Translations under genes and position numbers: made by a program
Assembly (NCBI GenBank): GCA_035265935.1
Contig: DATFOC010000096.1
Span: forward strand, 1 to 27,695
Length of the DNA: 27,695 bases
DNA from: JACDAN01 sp035265935
Lineage (GTDB): Bacteria; Actinomycetota; Thermoleophilia; Gaiellales; Gaiellaceae
Direction of reading: 5' to 3'
The notes under the pieces: generated by a model
Told to the model about the DNA's origin: nothing
The model's input: only the letters and a program-made list of their open reading frames with translations
Database searches by the model: none
Shown: piece by piece, positions 15,587 through 21,944 of the stretch
How the letters are laid out: every line of letters begins with the position of its first letter
How positions within the stretch are numbered: position 1 is the first letter of the stretch

Positions 15587-15930
15587 TCGTCGAGCTCGTC
15601 GGGTTGGAGGTCTTCGGCCGGCACGGCGTGGACGACGACGAGCGGGAGAGGGGGCGGACGTTCTTCTACGACATCACGCTGAGCGTCGACGAGCCCCCGG
15701 AGGACCGGCTGGAAGCGACCGTCGACTACCGCGCCGTCGCCGCATGCGTGCGCGAGGTCTCCGACAGAAGCGAATACCGGCTGATCGAGAAGCTGGCCGC
15801 AGCAGTGGCGGACGAGCTCGCCGCCCGGTTCGCTGCGAGCCGCGTTGAGGTCCGTGTGCGCAAGCCGGGGATCGCGCCGGCCGGCCTGACCGTCGAGTAC
15901 TCCGCCGCTAGCGCAGTGCGCGAGAGCTGA
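15583..15930 (+). CDS. folB: Dihydroneopterin aldolase
   Basis: FolB cleaves 7,8-dihydroneopterin to 6-hydroxymethyl-dihydropterin and glycolaldehyde. The 115-residue product is the usual size and has VGLEVFGRHGVDDDERERG, where Glu22 matches the conserved acid, FYDITLSVD, the YRLIEKLAAAVADEL helix and Lys94 in VRVRKPG, the catalytic lysine position. The last eight codons overlap the end of the antisense subtilase gene by 23 bases, so the two transcripts converge. Confidence 0.93.
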   Translation: MIVELVGLEVFGRHGVDDDERERGRTFFYDITLSVDEPPEDRLEATVDYRAVAACVREVSDRSEYRLIEKLAAAVADELAARFAASRVEVRVRKPGIAPAGLTVEYSAASAVRES

Positions 15931-17506
15931 TCTGCAACGTGTACCGGCTCGAGCGCACGCCCCTGGCCGGGAAGACGTCGAGGTACGCGTGGAACCCGCG
16001 GCTGCGGGTGTTCTCGATCCGGATCGTCTCCGTCCGTCCGCCGCGCCGTGCGCTCGCTGCGAGCAGGTCACGGGCCCTGGCGCCGCCGCGCTCGTAGACG
16101 CTTCGCGTACCCGCCGCCCATGCAGCCACAGACACGTCGGCGGTCGGCCGCACGACTGCGGTCACCTCTCGCCGCGCGGGAACCCAGAAGCGGTAGACGT
16201 CGTCAGGGTCTTCGCTCGCATGCAGACGAGCGGTCAGCGAGGCACGACGCCGGCGGGGAGCGGTCAGCGGTCGGGCCGCTGCGCGGAAGATCCCGTGCGC
16301 CTTGACGTGATCGACGTCGTCGTTGGGCTCCATCGGGTCGATCGGCGGCAGTGCCCGGTTGAGCGCGGTGGGGATGTCGAGGATGCCGAACCCGGTTCGC
16401 CGGTCGAACCCGCGGGGCGCCACGTCCCGTGTCGAGCGCCGCATCAGATCGAAGAGCTGCGTCTTCTCGATCCCCGGCCGCGCTGTCCACACCCAGGCCG
16501 TCGCCGCCGCAACCTGCGGCGCGGAGAAGCTTGTCCCGTTGACGGTCTGGTAAACGGTCGGGTCGGTTGGGTGCTGCCAGGGGATCTGCTCGCCGGGCGC
16601 GGCAAGGTCGACAGCCGCGCTCGAGCTGGAGAAGCGCGACGGCCGATCCCTGGCATCCGTCGAGCCGACGGTCAGGACGTGCGGGAAACCGGCCGGGTAG
16701 ATCGGCGGGTCCTCGCGCAGTCGTTCGTTTCCGGCGGCGGCGACGACGATGGAGCCGCGGCCGAACGCGTTGACGATCGCCTCGTACATCGCCCGTGACG
16801 GCTCGTCGCCGCCCAGGCTCAGGTTGATGACGCCGGCTCTCGCCGTGGTGGCCCGGCTGATCCCCTGGACGATCAGCGACTCCGAGAGGAACCACAGGTC
16901 GTATGCCTGGAGCACCGCCTGCGGATAGACGCCGACGGCGCCGACGCTGTCGACCGGCGCTGCTGCGGTCGAGGCGACGATCGTGCCGTGGTACTCGTCA
17001 CCCAGCTCCACTTGCTGCTCGTTCAGGACGGTCGTGTTCGGGCGGGCGCGGAACTCGATGTGGTTCAGGTCGAGGCCCGAGTCGATGATCGTCAGCGGAA
17101 CTCCAGGCCCGGGAGGCTCCGCCCGGTCCGCGCCGATCCGGTAGAGGTGCCAGCCGATGGAGGGCGCCGCGAGCGGATCGACGCCGGGAAGGTGCGAGTT
17201 GCGAGCGACCGGGCGGTCCGGCTCGGCGAAACGCAGCACTCCCTGTCGTCGGAGCCGCGGGATCAGGCGCTGCGCGGTGCCGCTCGGGAGGCGCCAGATG
17301 TGGAGGTCGGACGCGACGATCGTGCCGCCGTTCGCCGCCAACAGCCGCTCGGCGCCGCCGTCGGCGCGGAGGCCGAGCATCGTGTGGCCGAACTCTGTGA
17401 GCGCCGCGACCTCGCGGTCGCCCGGCACCTGAGCAGCCGGGGCCGCCTGCGCCGGGCTTGGCGCAGCTACGAGGAGCAACGCCAGCAGGACCCCGAGACG
17501 GCGCAC
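15908..17506 (-). CDS. Secreted subtilisin-like serine protease (S8)
   Basis: The 532-residue protein has a signal peptide (about 1-21, ending near AQAA), a pro-like region (30-125) and an S8 domain. The catalytic triad is complete: Asp142 in TIIDSGLDLNH, His173 in EYHGTIVAS and Ser326 in NGTSFSAPQ, with the oxyanion Asn260 in VAAAGN. Residues 390-532 form a basic beta-rich tail containing SEDPDDVYRFWVPARREVTA, like a pre-peptidase or jelly-roll domain. The GTG at 17506 is the start, giving a proper signal peptide. The gene lies antisense between folB and folK: its end overlaps folB and its start is 22 bases from the folK start. There is no sign of decay. Confidence 0.92.
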   Translation of the reverse strand: MRRLGVLLALLLVAAPSPAQAAPAAQVPGDREVAALTEFGHTMLGLRADGGAERLLAANGGTIVASDLHIWRLPSGTAQRLIPRLRRQGVLRFAEPDRPVARNSHLPGVDPLAAPSIGWHLYRIGADRAEPPGPGVPLTIIDSGLDLNHIEFRARPNTTVLNEQQVELGDEYHGTIVASTAAAPVDSVGAVGVYPQAVLQAYDLWFLSESLIVQGISRATTARAGVINLSLGGDEPSRAMYEAIVNAFGRGSIVVAAAGNERLREDPPIYPAGFPHVLTVGSTDARDRPSRFSSSSAAVDLAAPGEQIPWQHPTDPTVYQTVNGTSFSAPQVAAATAWVWTARPGIEKTQLFDLMRRSTRDVAPRGFDRRTGFGILDIPTALNRALPPIDPMEPNDDVDHVKAHGIFRAAARPLTAPRRRRASLTARLHASEDPDDVYRFWVPARREVTAVVRPTADVSVAAWAAGTRSVYERGGARARDLLAASARRGGRTETIRIENTRSRGFHAYLDVFPARGVRSSRYTLQISSRALR

Positions 17507-17514
17507 TAACAGAC

Positions 17515-17520
17515 ACGATA
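17515..17520 (-). promoter_or_regulatory. Candidate -10 hexamer for the subtilase gene
   Basis: Minus strand TATCGT, 8 bases before the GTG at 17506, inside the 22-base gap between the divergent subtilase and folK starts. Any subtilase promoter here must extend into the folK coding sequence. Confidence 0.3.
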
Positions 17521-17528
17521 GCGACGGG

Positions 17529-17987
17529 ATGCCGCTTGTCTATCTAGGGCTGGGCGCGAATCTGGGTGACCGCGACGGGACCATCCGCCTCGCCCTCGCC
17601 CGCCTGAATGCGCACGACGGGGTCGACGTTCAGCGCGTCTCGCGTCTGCGCGAGACCGATCCGGTGGGGTACGAGGACCAGCCGCGCTTCCTGAACGGCG
17701 TCGCGCGGCTGCAGACCGAGCTCGAGCCGCTCGAGCTCCTGCGCGTGTTGCTCGATCTCGAGCGCGACCTCGGCCGCACGCGCCACGGTCCGCGCCTCGG
17801 GCCGAGGACGATCGACCTCGACATCCTCCTGTACGACACCAGAATCGTCGATGAGCCCGAGCTCAGGATCCCGCATCCCCGTATGGCCGAGCGCATGTTC
17901 GTCCTGGAGCCGCTTGCGGAGCTCGATCCCGGCCTCGAGGTGCCCGGACAGGGCCGGGTGCAGGCTCTACTCGCCGCACTACAATGA
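17529..17987 (+). CDS. folK: 6-Hydroxymethyl-7,8-dihydropterin pyrophosphokinase
   Basis: FolK transfers pyrophosphate from ATP to hydroxymethyl-dihydropterin, giving the substrate of FolP. The 152-residue protein begins VYLGLGANLGDR, continues with FLNGVARLQTELEPLELLRVLLDLERDLGR and has the signature GPRTIDLDILLYD with the two metal-binding Asp residues, then PELRIPHPRMAERMFVLEPLAEL. It starts at ATG 17529. It is separated from folB by the antisense protease, and its TGA overlaps the next start as ATGA. Confidence 0.95.
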   Translation: MPLVYLGLGANLGDRDGTIRLALARLNAHDGVDVQRVSRLRETDPVGYEDQPRFLNGVARLQTELEPLELLRVLLDLERDLGRTRHGPRLGPRTIDLDILLYDTRIVDEPELRIPHPRMAERMFVLEPLAELDPGLEVPGQGRVQALLAALQ

Positions 17988-18352
17988 CCCGCATGTCGCA
18001 TCTCGACGAGCTCGACGAGTTCGAGGCGGAGCTCGAGCTCCAGCTGAAGAAGGAGTACACGGCTGTTTTCGGCCTGTTCCGGTACTGCGTCCTCACGCAG
18101 GACGCGACCTACCTCTGCAACACGCTCGACCTGCGCTACGTCCCGCAGCCGAGCTACCCGTTCTTCCACCTGCGAATGGAGGACGTCTGGGTCTGGGACA
18201 AGAACCGCCCGACCCGGATGATCCCGCGCGCCGAGGTCTACACCTCGAGCGACGTCACCGTGGAGGAGCTTCGCGGCGAGGGCGAGGAGCCGAAGCTGAC
18301 CGCCGAAGCGCTGGCGGAGCGCCTAGGCGAACCCTTGCGTGACGACGAATAG
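17984..18352 (+). CDS. DUF2469 family protein
   Basis: The 122-residue product opens with an acidic helix (LDELDEFEAELELQLKKEY) and then follows the DUF2469 pattern: EYTAVFGLFRYCVLTQDATYL, MEDVWVWDKNRPTRM (the WVWD-R core) and SDVTVEEL. Relatives are short cytoplasmic proteins, largely of actinobacteria, with no established function. The ATG at 17984 overlaps the folK stop; a second ATG at 17993 would remove only three residues. Coupling to folK suggests shared expression but does not prove a folate role. Confidence 0.8.
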   Translation: MTRMSHLDELDEFEAELELQLKKEYTAVFGLFRYCVLTQDATYLCNTLDLRYVPQPSYPFFHLRMEDVWVWDKNRPTRMIPRAEVYTSSDVTVEELRGEGEEPKLTAEALAERLGEPLRDDE

Positions 18353-18385
18353 TCGTTACTGACACCACCGGCCGGCAGTCGGCCA

Positions 18386-18404
18386 AGCCGGGCGAAGCCC
18401 GGCT
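18386..18404 (+). terminator. 8-bp GC hairpin after DUF2469
   Basis: AGCCGGGC (18386-18393), loop GAA, GCCCGGCT (18397-18404), 34 bases after the stop. It is stable but has no T-run, so it is either a weak intrinsic terminator or the first of several structures in this gap. Confidence 0.5.
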
Positions 18405-18417
18405 CCGCCGTCTGCCT

Positions 18418-18496
18418 CGTGGCGCTCGCGGCACGCCGCTCTCCGGGGCCGTGTTAGAAACACTGTCCCCTCCGGCATCGCACCGCGAGCGCCACG
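18418..18496. repeat. Nested inverted-repeat element, 79 bp, between DUF2469 and coaX
   Basis: The outer arms CGTGGCGCTCGCGG (18418-18431) and CCGCGAGCGCCACG (18483-18496) are perfect 14-base complements. The 51-base interior folds again: CCGGGG pairs with CCCC and CCGG around one bulged T, and an apical GTGTT-AGA-AACAC hairpin lies at 18451-18463. The element ends 23 bases before the coaX ATG. It could be a 5'-UTR structure, a small structured RNA or a remnant of a small repeat. I do not recognise a known RNA family. Confidence 0.6.
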
Positions 18497-18519
18497 CCGG
18501 AGGCGTCAGTGCCTAGCCG

Positions 18520-19269
18520 ATGCTCCTTGCAGTAGACGCCGGCAACACGCAGACCGTCTTCGGGCTGTTCCAGGACGGCGAGCTCGGCGAGCACCGGCGT
18601 GTCGCCACCGAGCGGGACCGCACGGGTGACGAGCTGGGCGTCCTGCTCTCGGGGCTGCTCGACCTCGACTCGGTCGACGGCATCTGCCTGAGCTCGACGG
18701 TGCCGCCGCTCGTTCAGGCCTACCAGGACTTCGGCGAGCGCTGGGCCCATGCGCCTGTCCTCGTCGTCGGCCCGGGCGCGAAGACCGGCATCCCCATCCG
18801 CTACGACGACCCGCGCGAGGTGGGGCCGGACCGGATCGCCAACGCCGTCGGGGCGCTGGAGCGGTACGGCGCGCCGGCGATCGTCGTCGACTTCGGTACC
18901 TCGACGAACTTCGACGTCGTCTCACCGGAGGGTGAGTATGTCGGCGGCGTCCTGGCTCCCGGGATCGAGGTCTCGATGGACGCCCTGTTCGCGCGCGCGG
19001 CCCGTCTGTTCCGAATCGACTTCTCGGCGCCGGACACGGTGATCGGCAAGACGACAGCGTCTGCCCTCCAGTCGGGGCTCGTCTACGGGTTCACGGGCCA
19101 GGTCGACGAGATCGTGACGCGGATCCGGGCTGAGCTCGGCGCGGAGGCGCCCGCGATCGCAACCGGCGGGCTTGCCGATCTGATCGCCCCGCACGCGCGC
19201 ACGATCGAGAAGGTCGACCCCTTCTTGACGCTCGAAGGGCTCCGGATTCTCTGGGAACGGAATCGGTAG
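18520..19269 (+). CDS. coaX: Type III pantothenate kinase
   Basis: CoaX phosphorylates pantothenate with ATP as the first step of coenzyme A synthesis; this type is not feedback-inhibited by CoA and usually needs a monovalent cation. The 249-residue protein has the ASKHA phosphate-1 motif LLAVDAGNTQTVFG (2-15, Asp6), STVPPLVQA, the pantothenate-site GPDR (102-105), VVDFGTSTNFDVVSPEGEYVGG (122-143), APGIEVSMDALFARAARL and a late IATGGLADLI. Length and motif order match the family. The ATG at 18520 places Asp6 correctly. It appears monocistronic, framed by the nested repeat upstream and a strong hairpin downstream. No panC or panD is nearby. Confidence 0.94.
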   Translation: MLLAVDAGNTQTVFGLFQDGELGEHRRVATERDRTGDELGVLLSGLLDLDSVDGICLSSTVPPLVQAYQDFGERWAHAPVLVVGPGAKTGIPIRYDDPREVGPDRIANAVGALERYGAPAIVVDFGTSTNFDVVSPEGEYVGGVLAPGIEVSMDALFARAARLFRIDFSAPDTVIGKTTASALQSGLVYGFTGQVDEIVTRIRAELGAEAPAIATGGLADLIAPHARTIEKVDPFLTLEGLRILWERNR

Positions 19270-19290
19270 GGGCGGCCGAAGCCGCCCCTA
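19267..19290. terminator. Bidirectional 10-bp hairpin, coaX / four-TM gene
   Basis: TAGGGGCGGC (19267-19276), loop CGAA, GCCGCCCCTA (19281-19290). The coaX TAG stop is the first codon of the stem. The next gene is convergent and ends 8 bases later, so one symmetric hairpin can serve both strands. Only TT follows on the plus strand. Confidence 0.7.
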
Positions 19291-19297
19291 TTGCGAT

Positions 19298-20038
19298 TCA
19301 GACTCGGTGCTCGTCGCGCGTGCGGTCATTCGCCGCCGGAGCGGGCACGTCGCCGTCGTCGTGCACGACCCGGTCGTCCGTCCGATGATCGGTGCGGACG
19401 GTCGAGCGCCGCGTGTCGGCGATCGTGGCATCTGCGCGGCGGTGGTACCGCTCGCCCCAGAAGCCGCCGATGATCCCGCCGAGGAACATCGCCACGATTG
19501 CGCCGATTCCGCTGGCGATCGCGGCCGTCGTGAATGCGTCGCTGTCGAACCACTGCGGCAGGTCGACGTTCTCGAATACGTCGTACTCCGCGCCGGCCCA
19601 GGCGCCGAGCCCCGCGAGGATCGCGGCGAAGACCAGCGTCCAGACGCCGGTCGCGAAGCCGTTGCGGGCGCCGTCGTAGCGTGCGATTCGGCCGGCGGCC
19701 CAGCCCCCGATCAGGTACGCGACGAAGAGAATCGCCACTCCGCCGATCAGGCTTCCGATCGACAGGTCCTCGGCGTTCTCTTCCAGCCCGGTCTGGTAGC
19801 CGACGACGCCGAAGGCCGCGCCGACCAGCCCGGCGAGGATGATCACCGTCGAGAGCGCTGTCAGCATCCCGACGAGGCTCGCGGGAATGTCGACCCCGCC
19901 GAAGCGCTCGCGCGCCGCATGGATCCCGGCATACGGATCCGCGCTCGTCTCGCGCTCGGTGCGGTTGTGGACGGGTCTCGCGGTGTCGACCTTCTCGTCG
20001 ACCCGCGTGTCCTGTGTGTCCCTGGTTTCCGTTGCCAT
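19298..20038 (-). CDS. Four-TM membrane protein with charged tails
   Basis: The 246-residue product has a polar N-terminal 50 residues, four TM helices (about 52-80, 92-115, 127-148, 170-192) rich in Gly and Ala, and a 50-residue C-terminal tail crowded with Asp, Arg and His. A YLIGGWAAGRIARYDGARNGFATG stretch between TM2 and TM3 recalls YrzE/TIGR04086-type small membrane proteins, a tentative link only. The ATG at 20038 is preceded by AGGAAAGGGG at good spacing; the frame is open further upstream but without a better start. Its end faces coaX across the shared hairpin. The 66-base gap to the upstream dusB stop may hold its own promoter. Confidence 0.8.
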   Translation of the reverse strand: MATETRDTQDTRVDEKVDTARPVHNRTERETSADPYAGIHAARERFGGVDIPASLVGMLTALSTVIILAGLVGAAFGVVGYQTGLEENAEDLSIGSLIGGVAILFVAYLIGGWAAGRIARYDGARNGFATGVWTLVFAAILAGLGAWAGAEYDVFENVDLPQWFDSDAFTTAAIASGIGAIVAMFLGGIIGGFWGERYHRRADATIADTRRSTVRTDHRTDDRVVHDDGDVPAPAANDRTRDEHRV

Positions 20039-20104
20039 CTCGTGCACCCCTTTCCTGAGGTCGAGATGGGTTGTTCCCACTAAGCGTCCGGTCGAATCTC
20101 GAGG

Positions 20105-21163
20105 TTAGCCGCCGCCGTAGATGGAAATCGGAAGGTCGAGCTCGACCTCATCCAGGTGCGGGTGCTCGTGCTCGAGGCGGGCGAGGACGAAGCGTGCGCC
20201 CGGCGCGGCGGCGAAGAGGCGCCCCTCGACCTCGGCGACGGTCTCCAGCTCGACGAGCTCCTGCTTGAACGGCCTGGGGAAGCGGCCCCGGCCGAGGTAC
20301 CAGCCGTAGAACTTCTTCAGGAAGCCGGTCGCCTTGCGCTCGCCGAGCTCCCGCACGGTCTCCCGCATGAACAGCACGAGCTCGGCGACAACTGCCTCCC
20401 GCGTCGGCTCCTCGTCCGAGTCGCCGACGATCTCGCGGATCGCCCACGGGTTGCCCTGCGCGGCCCGCCCGACCATCACTGCGGCCGCGCCGGTCGTCGC
20501 GAGCACCGTCTGCGCGCGTGCGCGGGAGGTCACGTCGCCCGATGCGATGACCGGAACGTCCACACGCTCGACCAGGTCGGCCGTCAGCGAGTGGTCGGCC
20601 TCCCCGGTGTACATCTGCTTTGCGGACCTCGGGTGCAGCGTCAACGTCGCCGCGCCGGAGTCAACGAGCCGCGGGCCGAGCTCCAGGCAGGCGCGCGAGC
20701 CGTTCTCCAGGCCCCGGCGCATCTTCACGGAAACCGGGACCGAAACCGCCTCGGCCACGGCCCGGACGATCGCGGCCGCACGATCGGGCTCACCGAGACA
20801 CGTTGCTCCGGCGCCCGTCTTGGTCACCTTCTTGACCGGGCAGCCGAAGTTGATGTCCACGAGGTCGGCCCCCGCCGCCTCGACCATGCGAGCCGCTTCG
20901 GCCATCGTCGCCGGGTCGCCGCCGAAGATCTGGATCGCGAGCGGATGCTCGTCGGACGCGATCCGGAGATAGCCGAGCGTGCGCTCGTTCCGGTGCTCGA
21001 GCCCGGCGCAGCTGACCATCTCCGAGCATACGAGCCCCGCCCCGTACCGGCGCCCCTGGCGTCGAAATGCCTGAACGCTCACACCTGCCATCGGTGCGAG
21101 GACGACGCGTGTGGGGATCTCGACGTCCCCGATTCTCCAGGCTGTTCGCAGATTTACCTGCAC
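20105..21163 (-). CDS. dusB: tRNA dihydrouridine synthase, DusB-like
   Basis: Dus enzymes reduce uridines in tRNA D-loops with FMN and NADPH. The protein (352 residues from GTG 21163) has WRIGDVEIPTRVVLAPMAGV (9-28) as the FMN barrel start, SEMVSCAGL, PLAIQIFGGDP, the catalytic Cys108 in NFGCPVKKVTKTGAGA, SVPVSVKMRRG, LHPRSAKQMYTGEADHSL and the FMN phosphate segment PVIASGDVTS...VMVGRAAQGNPW, followed by a C-terminal helical tRNA-binding part. An in-frame ATG at 21220 with GGAAG upstream would add 19 residues with no family character and would overlap the greA promoter, so I prefer the GTG. DusB next to greA and lysS is a known bacterial grouping. Confidence 0.92.
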   Translation of the reverse strand: MQVNLRTAWRIGDVEIPTRVVLAPMAGVSVQAFRRQGRRYGAGLVCSEMVSCAGLEHRNERTLGYLRIASDEHPLAIQIFGGDPATMAEAARMVEAAGADLVDINFGCPVKKVTKTGAGATCLGEPDRAAAIVRAVAEAVSVPVSVKMRRGLENGSRACLELGPRLVDSGAATLTLHPRSAKQMYTGEADHSLTADLVERVDVPVIASGDVTSRARAQTVLATTGAAAVMVGRAAQGNPWAIREIVGDSDEEPTREAVVAELVLFMRETVRELGERKATGFLKKFYGWYLGRGRFPRPFKQELVELETVAEVEGRLFAAAPGARFVLARLEHEHPHLDEVELDLPISIYGGG

Positions 21164-21191
21164 AGAGCGGGAAAAGGTAGCGAAATGCGTG

Positions 21192-21220
21192 TTGACGTCG
21201 TCCTCCGCCGCCGCTACCAT
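21192..21220 (+). promoter_or_regulatory. Sigma70-like promoter of greA
   Basis: TTGACG (21192-21197), exactly 17 bases, TACCAT (21215-21220). This is the best -35/-10 pair seen in the window. The predicted transcript start is near 21226-21228, leaving a leader of about 57 bases before the greA GTG. Confidence 0.65.
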
Positions 21221-21230
21221 GCGCCGCTTC

Positions 21231-21264
21231 CGCGACGGCCGCTCTTCGGGCCGCGCGTTTTTTT
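21231..21264 (+). terminator. Intrinsic terminator in the greA leader (candidate attenuator)
   Basis: CGCG-A-CGGCC (21231-21240) pairs with GGCCG-CGCG (21249-21257) with one bulged A and an 8-base loop, and is directly followed by seven Ts (21258-21264). It is the only hairpin I found in the window with a real T-run. It lies between the greA promoter and the greA ribosome site, so most transcripts should end as RNAs of about 35-40 bases unless it is bypassed. Confidence 0.7.
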
Positions 21265-21268
21265 GGTC

Positions 21269-21275
21269 AAGGAGG
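21269..21275 (+). promoter_or_regulatory. Strong ribosome binding site of greA
   Basis: AAGGAGG, 8 bases before GTG 21284. It fixes the greA start; upstream in-frame TTG and GTC codons lie in or before the T-run. Confidence 0.75.
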
Positions 21276-21283
21276 CCATTGAC

Positions 21284-21760
21284 GTGAAGGAAGTGATCCT
21301 CACCCCCGAGGGTTACAAGAAGCTGAAGGACGAGATCCAGTATCTCTCGACCGACAAGCGCAGGGAGGTCGCCGACCGCATCCGCATCGCGCGCGAGTTC
21401 GGCGACATCAGCGAGAACGCCGAGTACGACCATGCGAAGAACGAGCAGGCAATGCTCGAACACAAGATCGCCCAGCTCGAGGAGCGCCTGCTGGCGGCCC
21501 GCGTGATCGACAAGAAGGAGATCTCGAAGGACGTCGTCAGCGTCGGATCGAAGGTCCGGCTGCGTGACGTCGCCGCCAAGGAGACGGTCGAGTACCACAT
21601 CGTCGGCTCCGCGGAGGCGAACCCCCTCGAGCAGAAGCTCTCGAACGAGTCGCCTGTCGGCCGCGCAATCCTCGGGAAGAAGAAGGGCGAGACCGTCGAA
21701 GTCTCGACGCCCAAGGGTAAGGCTCTGAAGTACAAGATCATGGAGATTCGCGCCGCCTAG
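21284..21760 (+). CDS. greA: Transcription elongation factor GreA
   Basis: GreA enters the secondary channel of RNA polymerase and stimulates cleavage of backtracked RNA. The 158-residue length is the family standard. The N-terminal coiled coil starts MKEVILTPEGYKKLKDEIQYL; its tip has Asp41 and Glu44 in GDISENAEYDHAKNEQ, the acidic pair that holds the catalytic metal. The C-terminal FKBP-like domain has VGSKVRLRD, VEYHIVGSAEANPLEQKLSNESPVGRAILGKKKGE and a closing YKIMEI. Start at GTG 21284. Its transcription probably depends on read-through of the leader terminator. Three hairpins follow it. Confidence 0.95.
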   Translation: MKEVILTPEGYKKLKDEIQYLSTDKRREVADRIRIAREFGDISENAEYDHAKNEQAMLEHKIAQLEERLLAARVIDKKEISKDVVSVGSKVRLRDVAAKETVEYHIVGSAEANPLEQKLSNESPVGRAILGKKKGETVEVSTPKGKALKYKIMEIRAA

Positions 21761-21767
21761 CGCTTCT

Positions 21768-21795
21768 TCGCCGAAAGTCTCACGACTTTCGGCGA
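21768..21795 (+). terminator. 11-bp hairpin just after greA
   Basis: TCGCCGAAAGT (21768-21778), loop CTCACG, ACTTTCGGCGA (21785-21795), 7 bases after the greA stop. The stem is perfect, with no T-run behind it. Confidence 0.55.
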
Positions 21796-21809
21796 CCGTA
21801 TGGAGGCGG

Positions 21810-21828
21810 GCGATCGCTTTGCGATCGC
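21810..21828. repeat. Tandem GCGATCGC palindromes, second hairpin
   Basis: GCGATCGC (21810-21817), TTT, GCGATCGC (21821-21828). Each arm is itself a palindrome. An alternative pairing of GGGCGAT (21808-21814) with ATCGCCC (21839-21845) excludes this hairpin. Confidence 0.5.
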
Positions 21829-21872
21829 GCGGCGGCGAATCGCCCGAGCTTCCGTCTCTAGACGCCGTCGTG

Positions 21873-21897
21873 GCGGAACGGGCATAGCCCGTTCCGC
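21873..21897 (+). terminator. 11-bp hairpin upstream of the Clp-N gene
   Basis: GCGGAACGGGC (21873-21883), loop ATA, GCCCGTTCCGC (21887-21897), with an outer ACGCCG/CGGCGT pairing (21862-21867 and 21897-21902) and then TTTC. It is probably the main stop for greA transcription before the separately started downstream gene. Confidence 0.55.
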
Positions 21898-21931
21898 GGC
21901 GTTTCTGGGTAGCGCCGTCGGGCTCGCCCAC

Positions 21932-21937
21932 TACGCT
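21932..21937 (+). promoter_or_regulatory. Candidate -10 hexamer of the Clp-N gene
   Basis: TACGCT, 7 bases before GTG 21945 and downstream of the third hairpin. The bases between it and the start (CGGGGTC) make a poor ribosome site, favouring a leaderless mRNA. The -35 region is not convincing. Confidence 0.4.
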
Positions 21938-21944
21938 CGGGGTC

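Noticed and set aside
21164..21220. Longer dusB start at ATG 21220
   Set aside because: The added 19 residues have no family resemblance and would cover the greA promoter, although a GGAAG upstream keeps it possible.
20156..21283. Open frame running in front of greA in the same frame, antisense to dusB
   Set aside because: No protein family character; the greA start is fixed by AAGGAGG and GTG 21284, and dusB explains the other strand.
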